Origin: Pseudomonadota bacterium | GTDB taxonomy: Bacteria > Pseudomonadota > Alphaproteobacteria > Caulobacterales > Caulobacteraceae | Assembly: GCA_023386645.1 (NCBI GenBank) | Contig: JAEWJI010000026.1 | Location: 52,121 to 116,120 of the forward strand | Length of the DNA: 64,000 nucleotides | Direction of reading: 5' to 3' | Part shown: in pieces, positions 51,207-60,035 of the stretch | Layout: every line of letters starts with the position of its first letter | How positions within the stretch are numbered: position 1 is the stretch's first letter | The notes under the pieces: generated by a model | Databases searched by the model: none | Told to the model about the DNA's origin: nothing | Seen by the model: the letters and a program-made list of their open reading frames with translations, nothing else | Translations under genes and position numbers: made by a program

Positions 51207-53729
51207 CTAGGGTCGCACGGCGGCCGGGCAGATCGTGTCGGCTTCGTTGGACGCCAGTCGGATTTCAGACACCGAGACCGTCGCCGCTCGCTCCGCTGTC
51301 AGCATGAAGGGCCGCTCCACCGCCTGCAGGTTCGCCCCGGCGTCACGGAAGCACGACAGGCGGACCTTTATCGTGCGCCATTCCCCGACGGGCGCCGCGC
51401 CAAGGACCTCGGTCAGGTCGACCGTCGCCTGCCCGAGCCCAAGGCCCATCCGGCCCTGCGAAGGTCCATCGACCCGATACCGGAAGGACAGCGCCATCTC
51501 GCCGTTGGCCTGGCGGGAGAGATCGACCGGGGCGCCCCAGATCAGAGCCTGACCGCCATCGGGGGAGAAGGCGAAGCGACGCCCGCTCTCCTGAGCCAGA
51601 TCGTCGATGACGGTCATCCCGACGCCGCCGCGCGGACTGGCGATCGAGGCCTCGCTGCCGATGCGGGTCTGACCGCCTTCATCCTCCAGGATCAAGGACC
51701 AGGGTGGGGTCACCCGCCCGTCGACCAGGTACATGTCCACGCTGGAGGCTGGAGCGGCGACACCGCTCGCCTCAGACAGACGTTCGACCGAAGCGGGCCG
51801 GGTGTAGCTGAGTCCGTAGCCATAGGCGAACTGGGGATCATAGCCGGGCTCGCCTCGGTTCAACGGCCGTCCGGTCGCGTCGCGTGGCCACGAGAAGCCC
51901 AGCACGCCGCTGAAATCCTGGCGCGGCCGTCCCTCGGCGTCGCCAACCAGCACGTCAGCGACCCCCGCACCCTCGGTGCCAGGCAGCCAGGCGGCAACGA
52001 AGGCGTCCGACGCATTGATCTCCGGATTGACCCACATCGGGCGACCCGAAAGAAAGACCGAGACGGTCGGGATGCCCTCGGCCCGCAACCGTGTCAGGAT
52101 GGCGAGCGGCTCCTCAGGCAGGAAGTCCAGGGTGTCGATGTCGCCCTGGAACTCGGCGTAGGGCGTTTCTCCGAAGATCACCACGGCGACGTCCGGCCGA
52201 CTCTCCCAGACCCCTTCGGGGCTCAGCACGGCTTGGCCGCCGGCCTCGGTGACGGCCTCGAAGATGCCGGCCCAGATGGAGTCCGCGTTGGGGAAGTGGG
52301 CGTTGGTGTTGCCGGTGCCTTGCCACGTCAGGGTCCAGCCGCCCGAGGCTTGTCCGATGTCATCAGCCGCCGGGCCAGCCACGAGCACGCGTGCGTTCCC
52401 CCGAATGGGCAGGGCGCCATTCTCGTTCTTGAGCAGGACGAGCGACTTGCGCACAGCCTCGCGGGCCAGCGCCCTGTGCTCAGGGGCGCCCAGGTGTTCG
52501 AGCCGACCTTCGAGCGGCCGGCGATCCCCGAATAGCCCAGCCTTGACCTTGGCTCGAAGGATCCGGCGTACGGCCTCGTCCACGCGCGTCATCGAGATTT
52601 CGCCCGACCGCACCTCGGAGAGGGTGTTCTCGTAGAGCGGTTTCCAGCTGTCGGGCGCCATTAGCATGTCGATGCCGGCGTTGACCGCGGCGGGGCAACT
52701 CTCGTTGGAACAGCCCGGCAGCTGCCCATGGGCGTTCCAGTCGGAGACCACGAAGCCCTCGAAGCCCAGCGGTCCCCGCAGCACGTCGGTGAGGATGCTG
52801 GCGTTTCCGGAGTGTTTGACCCCGTTCCAGCTCGAGAAACTGGCCATGACCGACAGCACCCCGGCGTCGATCGCCTGGGGATAGCCGCTCAGATGGATGT
52901 CGATCAGCTCTCGTTCGGAGCCGACGAAGTCGCCCTGGTCGCGTCCATCGGCGGTGCCGCCGTCGGCCAAAAAGTGCTTGGCCGAACCCGCGATGCGGCC
53001 CGGCTGAAGCGGTCGACTGGGCTCGATCGCGCCCTGCAGTCCGAGGGTCAGCGGACCGGCGTAGCTCTGCGCGATCTCCGGGTCTTCGCCGAAGCCTTCG
53101 TAGGTGCGGCCCCAACGGTCATCCCTGGGCACCGCAAGGGTCGGGCCGAAGGTCCAGTCGGCCCCGGTGACAGCAACCTCGACCGCAGTCGCCTCGCCGA
53201 TGCGGCGGATCAGGTCAGGATCGCGCGCGGCCCCGAGGCCGATGTTGTGCGGAAAGATGGTCGCGCCGACGACGTTGTTGTGCCCGTGCACCGCGTCGAT
53301 GCCGTAGATCAATGGGATCGGGGTTCCGGGTCTCGCGGCGTTGGCCTCGCGGAAGGCGCGGGCGAGATCGACCCAGGCCTGGGCCGGTGCGCGTTCGTCG
53401 CCGCCAGGCGAGGAGTTGCCGCCCGCCAGGATCGAGCCGATGGGCCAGGTCAGCAGATCCTCGGGACGAATGGAGGCGATGTCCGCCTGGATCAGCTGCC
53501 CGACCTTCTCCTCGACCGTCATTCGCCCGATCAGTCCTGAGATGAAGGCTTCCGTGGCCGCGTCGGTAAAACCTTCGGGCGATGCCGCGCGAGGCCAGTT
53601 CGCCGGATCCGCGTGCGCCGCTTCGACGGTCGGGCTTGGAGGTCGGCCAGTGGGCGGGGCCTCGGCCCTGGCGACCCCGGCAGCCCCCACCGCCAGCGCG
53701 AGAACCAAGACTGACACGGCGCTGCGCAT
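51207..53729 (-). CDS. Exported GH3 beta-glucosidase
   Basis: A protein of 840 residues with signal peptide (AVSVLVLALAVGAAGVARA). It is a GH3 enzyme with an N-terminal barrel and nucleophile Asp330 in FVVSDWNAHG, plus the substrate-binding KHFLADGG and the C-terminal alpha/beta domain (KSLVLLKNENGALP, VVIFGETPYAEFQGD). An extra C-terminal domain of about 150 residues, likely carbohydrate-binding, ends the chain. Start at ATG 53729 with GGAG upstream; ATG 53744 is possible. It should release glucose from cellodextrins or other beta-glucans made by GH5. Regulated by the operator at 53811. Confidence 0.92.
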   Translation of the reverse strand: MRSAVSVLVLALAVGAAGVARAEAPPTGRPPSPTVEAAHADPANWPRAASPEGFTDAATEAFISGLIGRMTVEEKVGQLIQADIASIRPEDLLTWPIGSILAGGNSSPGGDERAPAQAWVDLARAFREANAARPGTPIPLIYGIDAVHGHNNVVGATIFPHNIGLGAARDPDLIRRIGEATAVEVAVTGADWTFGPTLAVPRDDRWGRTYEGFGEDPEIAQSYAGPLTLGLQGAIEPSRPLQPGRIAGSAKHFLADGGTADGRDQGDFVGSERELIDIHLSGYPQAIDAGVLSVMASFSSWNGVKHSGNASILTDVLRGPLGFEGFVVSDWNAHGQLPGCSNESCPAAVNAGIDMLMAPDSWKPLYENTLSEVRSGEISMTRVDEAVRRILRAKVKAGLFGDRRPLEGRLEHLGAPEHRALAREAVRKSLVLLKNENGALPIRGNARVLVAGPAADDIGQASGGWTLTWQGTGNTNAHFPNADSIWAGIFEAVTEAGGQAVLSPEGVWESRPDVAVVIFGETPYAEFQGDIDTLDFLPEEPLAILTRLRAEGIPTVSVFLSGRPMWVNPEINASDAFVAAWLPGTEGAGVADVLVGDAEGRPRQDFSGVLGFSWPRDATGRPLNRGEPGYDPQFAYGYGLSYTRPASVERLSEASGVAAPASSVDMYLVDGRVTPPWSLILEDEGGQTRIGSEASIASPRGGVGMTVIDDLAQESGRRFAFSPDGGQALIWGAPVDLSRQANGEMALSFRYRVDGPSQGRMGLGLGQATVDLTEVLGAAPVGEWRTIKVRLSCFRDAGANLQAVERPFMLTAERAATVSVSEIRLASNEADTICPAAVRP

Positions 53730-53810
53730 GGCGGACTCCAGCATCTGACGACTCGATATCCGTCGACGACGATCAATCGCTCCGGCGGACGCGGCCATTA
53801 GCGAGGCCTA

Positions 53811-53824
53811 TGACAGCGCTGTCA
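53811..53824. promoter_or_regulatory. Operator of the beta-glucan regulon, copy 2
   Basis: TGACAGCGCTGTCA, identical over all 14 bases to 45916-45929. It lies 82 bases before the GH3 start and covers the stop codon of the adjacent lacI gene. Confidence 0.65.
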
Positions 53825-54883
53825 AGCTGTATGGCTGTTGGGCGGCGCCGTGGACGCTCGCCGTACCAAGGCGTGAGGGACGATGACCTCATCCTGGCTG
53901 TCTGATTCCAGTCGGGCCTTCAGAAGCGGGATGAGACGCTGTGCGGCTGCGGCGGACATTTCCGCGACCGGATGCCTTACAGTTGTCAGGGGAGGCGTGC
54001 TGAACAGGGCGCTCGGCGTGTCGTCGAACCCGGCGACGGACAGATCGCGCGGCACGCTGAGCCCGGCTGAGGCGGCCGCCTGCAGCACGCCCAGGGCCAT
54101 GTCGTCGTTGGCGGCGAAGATGGCCGTGGGACGGCTCGGCCCAGCCAGCAGGCGCTCGGCGGCTTCGACCCCGGACCCGAAGGTGAACTGGCCTTCCGCC
54201 ATCCACTCGGCGCGGGCCGCCAGGCCTCGGCGGCGCAAGGCGGTCTCGAAGCCGAGCCGCCGCAGCTGACTGGCCGAATAGGCTACCGGTCCCGAGATAT
54301 AGGCCAGGTCGACGTGGCCGAGATCAAGTAGATGATCGGTGATCTCCTCCGCCGCCCCGGCGTCGTCCATGCGGATGCTCAACCCACGGTCAGGTGCGGT
54401 TTCCGGCCCGATGCGCGCGTAGGGCACACCCATGGCCTCCAGGACGTCGAGCACCACCGCGTTGTCGGAGTTCGGCGGAGTCAGCACCACGCCCTGGGGC
54501 CGGATGGCGGACAACAGGTTGGACAAGTTCTGTCGAAGATTGGGCGCATCGTAGTCGACCAACTCGACCATGAGATGATGATCGGCCTGACGGCACTCCA
54601 TCAACAGGCCCAGTTCGAGGCGGCTCAGGTAGTCGTTTCCCCGTCCGCTGCGCCAGTGCTCGATCGTCAGTTTGGCGTCGACCAGGGCCGCGATGATCGA
54701 TGACGCCGACCCTGCGAGAGATCGCGCGGACAGGCTGCGGCGATAGCCGAGTTCGGCGACCGCGCCCTCGACGGTCTTCCGCAGCGCCTCGCTGACGTTC
54801 GCCTCACCATTGAGCACGCGGGAAACCGACTTGATGGAGACTCCTGCGCGAGCGGCGACGTCGTAGATTGTAGCGCCCGCCAT
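53822..54883 (-). CDS. LacI-family regulator of the beta-glucan locus
   Basis: A protein of 353 residues. The helix-turn-helix reads ATIYDVAARAGVSIKSVSRVL, and the sensor domain has VVLTPPNSDNAVVLDVL and VAGFDDTPSALFSTPPLTTV. ATG 54883 is used from homology; GTG 54895, nine to eleven bases after GAGGAGG, is an alternative. It probably represses the TonB receptor/GH5 and GH3/MFS units by binding the two identical palindromes. It lies upstream of GH3 on the same strand. The inducer is probably a glucose or cello-oligosaccharide, inferred only from targets. Confidence 0.87.
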   Translation of the reverse strand: MAGATIYDVAARAGVSIKSVSRVLNGEANVSEALRKTVEGAVAELGYRRSLSARSLAGSASSIIAALVDAKLTIEHWRSGRGNDYLSRLELGLLMECRQADHHLMVELVDYDAPNLRQNLSNLLSAIRPQGVVLTPPNSDNAVVLDVLEAMGVPYARIGPETAPDRGLSIRMDDAGAAEEITDHLLDLGHVDLAYISGPVAYSASQLRRLGFETALRRRGLAARAEWMAEGQFTFGSGVEAAERLLAGPSRPTAIFAANDDMALGVLQAAASAGLSVPRDLSVAGFDDTPSALFSTPPLTTVRHPVAEMSAAAAQRLIPLLKARLESDSQDEVIVPHALVRRASTAPPNSHTA

Positions 54884-55016
54884 TCCCCGACCCACTGCGC
54901 CCAAGACCTCCTCGGGTCTCGCACCTGAAACGGCGGCTGGCAACGCCGAGCGCGATGACAGCCGAAGAGCGCCGCCAGCTAACGGCTGCACATTGGCTAC
55001 TCCGGCTGGGCCGCCT

Positions 55017-55172
55017 GTGCTTCTGAGCGGGGCGTTCGAGGGGACGCGGCCGATCGGCGAAGTCAGCGAAGCGCTGGAGGCGATCCCCTCGACCTTCGTC
55101 GGTCACTCCGTCGGCGCCACGATCGGCGCCCTGGCGGCCAATCTTGGCTCGGGCTGGCCCGGTCGCTGCTAG
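55017..55172 (+). pseudogene. Short coding-like fragment of unknown origin
   Basis: In a 341-base interval (54884-55224) without other genes, this 51-codon frame starts at GTG and has the GC-ending codon pattern of real genes here. It reads through SGAFEGTRPIGEVSEALEAI and FVGHSVGATIGALAANLG. The segment GHSVG resembles an alpha/beta-hydrolase nucleophile elbow, but it is too short to assign. It may be a remnant of a larger gene deleted beside the tRNA. The rest of the interval shows nothing clear. Confidence 0.25.
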
Positions 55173-55224
55173 GTGGGCGAACCGCGGTCCCCTGCGGGCG
55201 AATCAGCCAATAATTTCAAGAGAG

Positions 55225-55314
55225 TGGCGGACAGAGAGGGATTCGAACCCTCGATAGAGTTTCCCCTATACACGCGTTCCAGGCGTGCGCCTTCAACCAC
55301 TCGGCCACCTGTCC
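55225..55314 (-). tRNA. tRNA-Ser (anticodon GGA)
   Basis: A 90-base class II tRNA on the minus strand with encoded CCA. The 5' GGACAGG pairs with the 3' CTGTCC, and the D-arm is GGCCGAGTGG. The anticodon loop CCTGGAACG gives GGA, which reads UCC and UCU serine codons. The extra arm is long, as expected for Ser, and the T-loop is GGTTCGAATCC. Confidence 0.95.
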
Positions 55315-55454
55315 TCATCCACCTGGGATGCCGCCGGGAGCGGAACCGGCGGAGGCGAGCCAGATAGAGCAGCGGGCGCCTCTCGGCAAGCGGCGCGGGG
55401 CTTCCCATATGTCGGAAAATCCGACGCAAGCCCGCCGCGAGGAGGAAGTCCGCC

Positions 55455-56105
55455 ATGCTGTTCAAGAAGTCCCCGGAAATGCCAACCGCCGAGACCGCCC
55501 TGCCGGGTCGGGACGTCCCCCTGCCGACCGACGAGGTCCATTTCGTCAATGGCCGCCCGCTGAAAGGACCGCATCCGGAGGGCTTCCAGACCGCGATCTT
55601 CGGCATGGGCTGCTTCTGGGGCGTGGAACGGGTGTTCTGGAACCTGCCGGGCGTCTGGGTGACCTCGGCCGGCTACTCGGGAGGAATCACGCCGAACCCG
55701 ACTTATGAAGAGACCTGCACCGGCCTGACGGGCCATGCGGAGGTCGTGCAGGTGGTCTTCAATCCGGAGGAGATTGCCTACGGCGAACTGCTGAAGGTCT
55801 TCTGGGAGAACCACGACCCGACCCAGGGCATGCGCCAGGGCAATGATATCGGCACCACCTACCGCTCGGCCATATATTATCTGGACGACGATCAGCGGCG
55901 GGAGGCCGAAGCGTCGCGCGACGCCTATCAGAAGGCTCTGAACGCGGCGGGCCGGGGCGCCATCACCACCGAGATCGCGCCGGCCGGCCCCTATTACTTC
56001 GCCGAGGGTTATCATCAGGCCTATCTGGCCAAGAACCCCGGCGGCTACTGCGGTATCGGCGGGACCGGCGTCACCTGTCCGATCGGGGTGGGCGTCGAGG
56101 CCTAG
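55455..56105 (+). CDS. msrA: Peptide methionine sulfoxide reductase A
   Basis: A protein of 216 residues that reduces methionine-S-sulfoxide in proteins. The catalytic Cys is in AIFGMGCFWGVER. GYSGG, CTGLTGHAEVVQVVF, and GNDIGTTYRSAIYY follow as in all MsrA, and resolving cysteines are in the tail (GGYCGIGGTGVTCP). GGAGGAAG lies before ATG 55455. Its stop overlaps the stop of the opposite gene by four bases. Confidence 0.96.
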   Translation: MLFKKSPEMPTAETALPGRDVPLPTDEVHFVNGRPLKGPHPEGFQTAIFGMGCFWGVERVFWNLPGVWVTSAGYSGGITPNPTYEETCTGLTGHAEVVQVVFNPEEIAYGELLKVFWENHDPTQGMRQGNDIGTTYRSAIYYLDDDQRREAEASRDAYQKALNAAGRGAITTEIAPAGPYYFAEGYHQAYLAKNPGGYCGIGGTGVTCPIGVGVEA

Positions 56106-56611
56106 CCGCAGCGGTCCAGGAAGCGGCCGATCCCTATGATCGAAGGGGGATGGGCCGCCATGGCCTCGCGCTCGTCCCCCAGCCAGCGCGCCAGCCAGCC
56201 CAGGGCGCGGAAACGGATGAACACCGGGTCGTCGGCCTTCGCCCGAGCCGTCAGGATGTAACCGTCGTCCAGTTGCGAGGGCTCCTCATCGGCGGCCAGG
56301 GTCAGGGTGTCGCCGCCGGACTCCAGCACCAGCCGGTCCGACTTCCGGGGTATCGGGACGATCACCTCAAGCGAGCCGGACCCGGTCCGGCAGACGAGCG
56401 CTAGCTTCAGGTCGTCAGAATGAGCGACCCCATAGGCGAGGCGGGGCTCTTCAATGTCATCAGTGAAATGCCAGTCCGATCCGTCGACCGGAGCCGGGGC
56501 TGAAGGGGCCGCGGTCGCGACCGGCGCGGTCGGAGCCAAGGGCTTGGTGGTGCAGGCGCCGCCGATCAGGGACAGGGCGGCCAGGCTGGTGACGAGCAAC
56601 GGACGGCTCAT
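56102..56611 (-). CDS. Small exported/lipoprotein, tandem family member 1
   Basis: A protein of 169 residues, not a known family. The signal peptide ends in LIGGAC, a weak lipobox with Cys20. A Pro/Ala linker and a beta-rich domain follow: WHFTDDIEEPRLAYGVAHSD, LKLALVCRTGSGSLEVIV, and an end FLDRCG. The W-x-(F/L)…LAYGV(A)xSD…L.L.C..G…F..CG pattern recurs in the two genes after it in the same direction. The two cysteines may form a disulfide. It sits four bases from the next gene stop, so an operon is likely. Confidence 0.65.
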   Translation of the reverse strand: MSRPLLVTSLAALSLIGGACTTKPLAPTAPVATAAPSAPAPVDGSDWHFTDDIEEPRLAYGVAHSDDLKLALVCRTGSGSLEVIVPIPRKSDRLVLESGGDTLTLAADEEPSQLDDGYILTARAKADDPVFIRFRALGWLARWLGDEREAMAAHPPSIIGIGRFLDRCG

Positions 56612-56615
56612 CGCC

Positions 56616-57044
56616 TCAGCCGCCGCACAGTTCGGTGAACCGCCTCAGCTTCGGCAGGTGGTCGGCCGGTATCGTGACATCCTGAGCCCCCTCGCCGACC
56701 GCGACCGCCAGTCGCCCACCCGTCACGAATGCGCGCCAGGCGGGGTGTTCGACACGGATCGCAGTTGCGGTCGAGCCGTCGCGCCCGGCCGCCGCCTCGG
56801 CCGTGGCGGCGGCGCCGCCCGCGCTAAGGGTCGCGAAGCCGCCCGTCAGGCCCGGTTGGTACAGGGTGATCCGCACCGCGCCGGAGCCCGGTTCGCATTG
56901 CAACGTGGTGTTCAGACGGGGGGTATCGGGGATCTCCTGCGCCAGCACCACCGGCGCACTGTCGGCATAGAGAGTCCAGGTCCACGCCTGTCCCTGCACT
57001 GTCAGACCCAGCGCACCCAGAACCCCTGCGGCGATCATCGCCAT
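56616..57044 (-). CDS. Small exported protein, tandem family member 2
   Basis: A protein of 142 residues with an N-terminal hydrophobic export segment (MIAAGVLGALGLTVQGQA) and GGGGGC ahead of ATG 57044. It has the same layout as its neighbours: W-T-W-T near residue 20, NTTLQCEPGSGAVRITLY in the middle, and FTELCGG at the end. The LAYGV segment is weaker. Function unknown. Confidence 0.6.
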   Translation of the reverse strand: MAMIAAGVLGALGLTVQGQAWTWTLYADSAPVVLAQEIPDTPRLNTTLQCEPGSGAVRITLYQPGLTGGFATLSAGGAAATAEAAAGRDGSTATAIRVEHPAWRAFVTGGRLAVAVGEGAQDVTIPADHLPKLRRFTELCGG

Positions 57045-57078
57045 GTGTCAGCCCCCGCTGAACAGCCTTCGGGCGATC

Positions 57079-57543
57079 CTACGCCCGTTCAGCGCCGCAG
57101 TAGGCCAGAAAATCCGCGACAAGGCGACGCTCGTCTTTGTTGGCCGAAATCTGGGCCTGCCCGGCGTCACCCACGACGGTCAGACTGCCGCGCGTCGCCA
57201 GGGTTTGTAGGGCTGGGTTCGCCAAGGTCACCCGCATCTCCGGTTCGCCCGTCATGGGATCGAGTTGGGTGGGGGCATTGGAGGCCTGTATTAGCTGCGC
57301 CCCCGCGACACGCACATCGCCATAGGCCACAGCTGTGCGCTCACCCGGCGAGCAGGTCAGCATGAGGGCCAGTTGATCGGAATTCGCCACCCCATAGGCC
57401 AGCTTGGCCATGCGGCCTTCGTGGCTCAGGTGCCAGCCCATGGCCGAACCGACCGCGTCGCTCGTGGCGTCCGCCGACTGGCTTTGGACGGCGAAGGCTC
57501 CGAGGGTGAGAGCGGCGGCGGCGGGAATCAGGAACTTGAACAT
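57079..57543 (-). CDS. Small exported protein, tandem family member 3
   Basis: A protein of 154 residues with signal peptide (LIPAAAALTLGAFAVQSQS), then GWHLSHEGRMAKLAYGVANS, LALMLTCSPGERTAVAYG and the end DFLAYCGAERA. The shared pattern with the two genes downstream points to duplication. It is upstream-most of the three and 107 bases from flgH, which is transcribed in the same direction ahead of it. No domain of known function seen. Confidence 0.65.
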   Translation of the reverse strand: MFKFLIPAAAALTLGAFAVQSQSADATSDAVGSAMGWHLSHEGRMAKLAYGVANSDQLALMLTCSPGERTAVAYGDVRVAGAQLIQASNAPTQLDPMTGEPEMRVTLANPALQTLATRGSLTVVGDAGQAQISANKDERRLVADFLAYCGAERA

Positions 57544-57650
57544 GAAAGGTCTCGCGTCTCATCAGGCAACGCGAGCCAAGCGGGCCGGTTCACGGCTCCG
57601 CTTAATCTTGATTAACAGAACCTTGCGACCGTGGCGTCGAGGCCACCCTG

Positions 57651-58394
57651 CTAGAACGGGCTGAACCGCTCCACGAGCGCCTGCGCCGCCGGCGTCGCCT
57701 GCACTCGGCTGATGTCGCCGCGTCCGCCGTAGGAGATGCGGGCCTCGGCGATCTGGGTGTGGTCGATGGTGTTGGCCGAGGAGATGTCTTCGGGCCTCAC
57801 GATCCCGGCGACGGTCAGTTCGCGGACCTCGCGGTTGGTGCGCACTTCCTGCCGACCCTGGATAACCAGATTGCCGTTGGCCATGACGTCGGTGACCACC
57901 GCCGCGATGGTCAAGTTGACCCGCTCGGACCGGTTCACCGAGCCTGTTCCGGTGGCGTTCGACTGGCCCTGGATGCCAACCAGGTTCTGCGGGTCGAAGC
58001 CGCCGGGGAAGGCGCGGCCCAGGCTGTTCTCCAGGCCGAAGAAGTTCGAGACGCCGCCGTTGATGTCGTTGGTCCGCGACCGGTTCGTCGTGTTCTGGGT
58101 CTGGGCCCGGTCGTCGATGTCGATGCTGACCGTCAGGATGTCGCCGATGTGACGCGCCCGCTGATCGCCGAAGAAGGTGCGGGCCCCGGTCCGCCACAGG
58201 CTGTTAGCGCTGGCTGGGCGGCTCTCTGGGCGGACGGCGGGGGAGGGCAGGTAGGCCTGCTCCACCGGCACCAGGGCCGCCGGATAGCCGATGGGCGCCA
58301 GCTCTGGACCGCGCACGGTCTCCGCGACGGTCGAACAGGCTCCGAGCACAAGCGCGCTGAGGGCGGCGGCGGTCAGGGAAGGGGGGATGCGCAT
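57651..58394 (-). CDS. flgH: Flagellar L-ring lipoprotein
   Basis: A protein of 247 residues that forms the outer-membrane ring of the basal body. Lipobox LVLGAC with Cys20. The FlgH signature reads SLWRTGARTFFGDQRARHIGD and LTVSIDIDDRAQTQN, followed by GSVNRSERVNLTIAAVVTDV and GNLVIQGRQEVRTNREVREL. It ends with SYGGRGDISRVQ. It follows flgA by 11 bases in the minus-strand operon flgF-flgG-flgA-flgH. Confidence 0.96.
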   Translation of the reverse strand: MRIPPSLTAAALSALVLGACSTVAETVRGPELAPIGYPAALVPVEQAYLPSPAVRPESRPASANSLWRTGARTFFGDQRARHIGDILTVSIDIDDRAQTQNTTNRSRTNDINGGVSNFFGLENSLGRAFPGGFDPQNLVGIQGQSNATGTGSVNRSERVNLTIAAVVTDVMANGNLVIQGRQEVRTNREVRELTVAGIVRPEDISSANTIDHTQIAEARISYGGRGDISRVQATPAAQALVERFSPF

Positions 58395-58405
58395 GGGCGA
58401 GTACC

Positions 58406-59236
58406 TCAGCGGGACGCGAACTGTTGAGTGGAAGCGCGGGCGGACTGGGCGGCCGGCCCAGCGAGGGCTGATCCCGGGCCCGTAGCGACCGCGTCGATAG
58501 TGCGGCCGGATTGCAGGTTCAGCACCGGCACCGGCTCGCCGGCTGAGGCGTCGCGCGTCGCGCGACCGGTGACGGTCAGACGAACCCCTCCGGCGACGAA
58601 GGCGACCTCGACCATGTCGTTACGCGAGATGACCTTCGGCGCGGCCAGATCGCGCATGGCGACGGAGGCGCCCGCCCTCAGCGCTCGCTTGGCGCTCAGC
58701 CCGATCACCTGCTCGGCGTCCCGAGGGCCGCCGGCGGCCGCCTGGTGCGCCTGGACCGAGATCCAGGCCACATCCTCGGGCTGGACCACCTCTCCGGCCG
58801 CCAGGCTGCGGGTGTAGGCGAGCACTTCCACGGACCCCGCCTCGGCCGCGCGTGCAGCGGCCGGGCGGGCGGAGGATTCGGCGGCGGGGGCCGAGGCCGC
58901 GGCGCGCACCACCACGCGTCGCAGGTTCTGCGGATTGGACCATTGCAGCCCGTGCCGGCTGGCGATGGCCTGGACCTGCCCGGCGTCCAGAACCACCGAG
59001 GGCCCCGCTCGGCCGGCGACCAGGCCGGACGAGGCGGCCCCCGCGCCCTCGAACAGGTCGCCAAGGGTCACCTGTCCGTCGTCGTCCACCGGATTGATCT
59101 TCAGCGTCACCGGCCCGGCCAGGGCGGGGGAGGCGGCCAGCACCGCCGCCACCGCCGCCGCCATCGCGACCGGCCAGGCCAGGCGCTTCCACCTACGCTG
59201 GCGCTGCGGCGGGTTGATCGGGAACAGGATGCTCAT
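58406..59236 (-). CDS. flgA: Flagellar P-ring assembly chaperone
   Basis: A periplasmic chaperone of 276 residues for FlgI. It has a signal or anchor region (MAAAVAAVLAASPALAGP). The N-part has VTLGDLFEG, and a C-terminal SAF domain has RSLAAGEVVQPEDVAW and the end PVPVLNLQSGRTIDAVATG. The Ala/Ser-rich linker is longer than in enterobacteria. The ATG shares one base with the flgG stop (TGATG). Confidence 0.92.
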   Translation of the reverse strand: MSILFPINPPQRQRRWKRLAWPVAMAAAVAAVLAASPALAGPVTLKINPVDDDGQVTLGDLFEGAGAASSGLVAGRAGPSVVLDAGQVQAIASRHGLQWSNPQNLRRVVVRAAASAPAAESSARPAAARAAEAGSVEVLAYTRSLAAGEVVQPEDVAWISVQAHQAAAGGPRDAEQVIGLSAKRALRAGASVAMRDLAAPKVISRNDMVEVAFVAGGVRLTVTGRATRDASAGEPVPVLNLQSGRTIDAVATGPGSALAGPAAQSARASTQQFASR

Positions 59237-60024
59237 CAGCCCTTCACCTGGGCGGTGACCGACAGCATCTCGTCGGCGGTGGAGATGACCTTGGAGTTCA
59301 TCTCATAGGCCCGCTGGGCCACGATCAGGGCGCTGATCTCGGCTACCGCGTCCACGTTCGAGCTCTCGGTATAACCCTGTAAAAGCTGGCCAAATCCTAC
59401 GTCGCCGGGCGATCCCACCGTCGCGGGACCCGAGGCGGCGGTCTCCATCAGCAGGTTGTCGCCGATGGCTTCCAGCCCAGCCTCGTTGAAGAAGGTGGCC
59501 AGTTCCAGCTGACCCACCACCTGCGGCTCGGCCTCGCCCTGGGTGAAGACCTGCACCTGGCCGGACTTGGAGATCTGCACGTCGACCGCGTCCTGCGGGA
59601 TCGTGATCGCCGGCTCGATCATGTAGCCGTCGTCGGTGACCAGCTGGCCTTCGCCATTCAGCGAGAAGTTGCCGGCGCGGGTGAAGGCCGTCTCGCCCGA
59701 CGGCAGGGTGACCTGGAAGTAGCCGCGACCATCAACGGCGATGTCATAGGTGTTGCCCGTCTGAGCCGGCGTGCCCTGTTCGGTGATCCGGTAGACGCTC
59801 CCGGCCTTGACCCCCAAGCCGACCTGAACCCCGGTCGGCACCACAGTGCCCTGAGACGAGGACTGGGCCCCCATCCGCTCGACGTTCTGATAGATCAGGT
59901 CCTGGAACTCCGCCCGCTGTCGCTTGAAGCCGACGGTGTTCATGTTGGCGATGTTGTTGGAGATGACCTCCACGTTCAGCTGCTGGGCGGCCATGCCCGA
60001 GGCGGCGGTGCGAAGCGCGCGCAT
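59236..60024 (-). CDS. flgG: Flagellar distal rod protein
   Basis: A protein of 262 residues with the rod/hook signature at the N-terminus, LNVEVISNNIANMNTVGFKR, and the FlgG-specific QVGLGVKAGSVYRI. The C-terminus has SNVDAVAEISALIVAQRAYE and ends VTAQVKG. It builds the outer part of the rod. ATG 60024 lies 11 bases after the flgF stop. Confidence 0.97.
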   Translation of the reverse strand: MRALRTAASGMAAQQLNVEVISNNIANMNTVGFKRQRAEFQDLIYQNVERMGAQSSSQGTVVPTGVQVGLGVKAGSVYRITEQGTPAQTGNTYDIAVDGRGYFQVTLPSGETAFTRAGNFSLNGEGQLVTDDGYMIEPAITIPQDAVDVQISKSGQVQVFTQGEAEPQVVGQLELATFFNEAGLEAIGDNLLMETAASGPATVGSPGDVGFGQLLQGYTESSNVDAVAEISALIVAQRAYEMNSKVISTADEMLSVTAQVKG

Positions 60025-60035
60025 GTTCGCTCTCC

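Noticed and set aside
54884..55224. Phage or island attachment site at tRNA-Ser
   Set aside because: No integrase gene or repeated tRNA 3' end was seen in the window.
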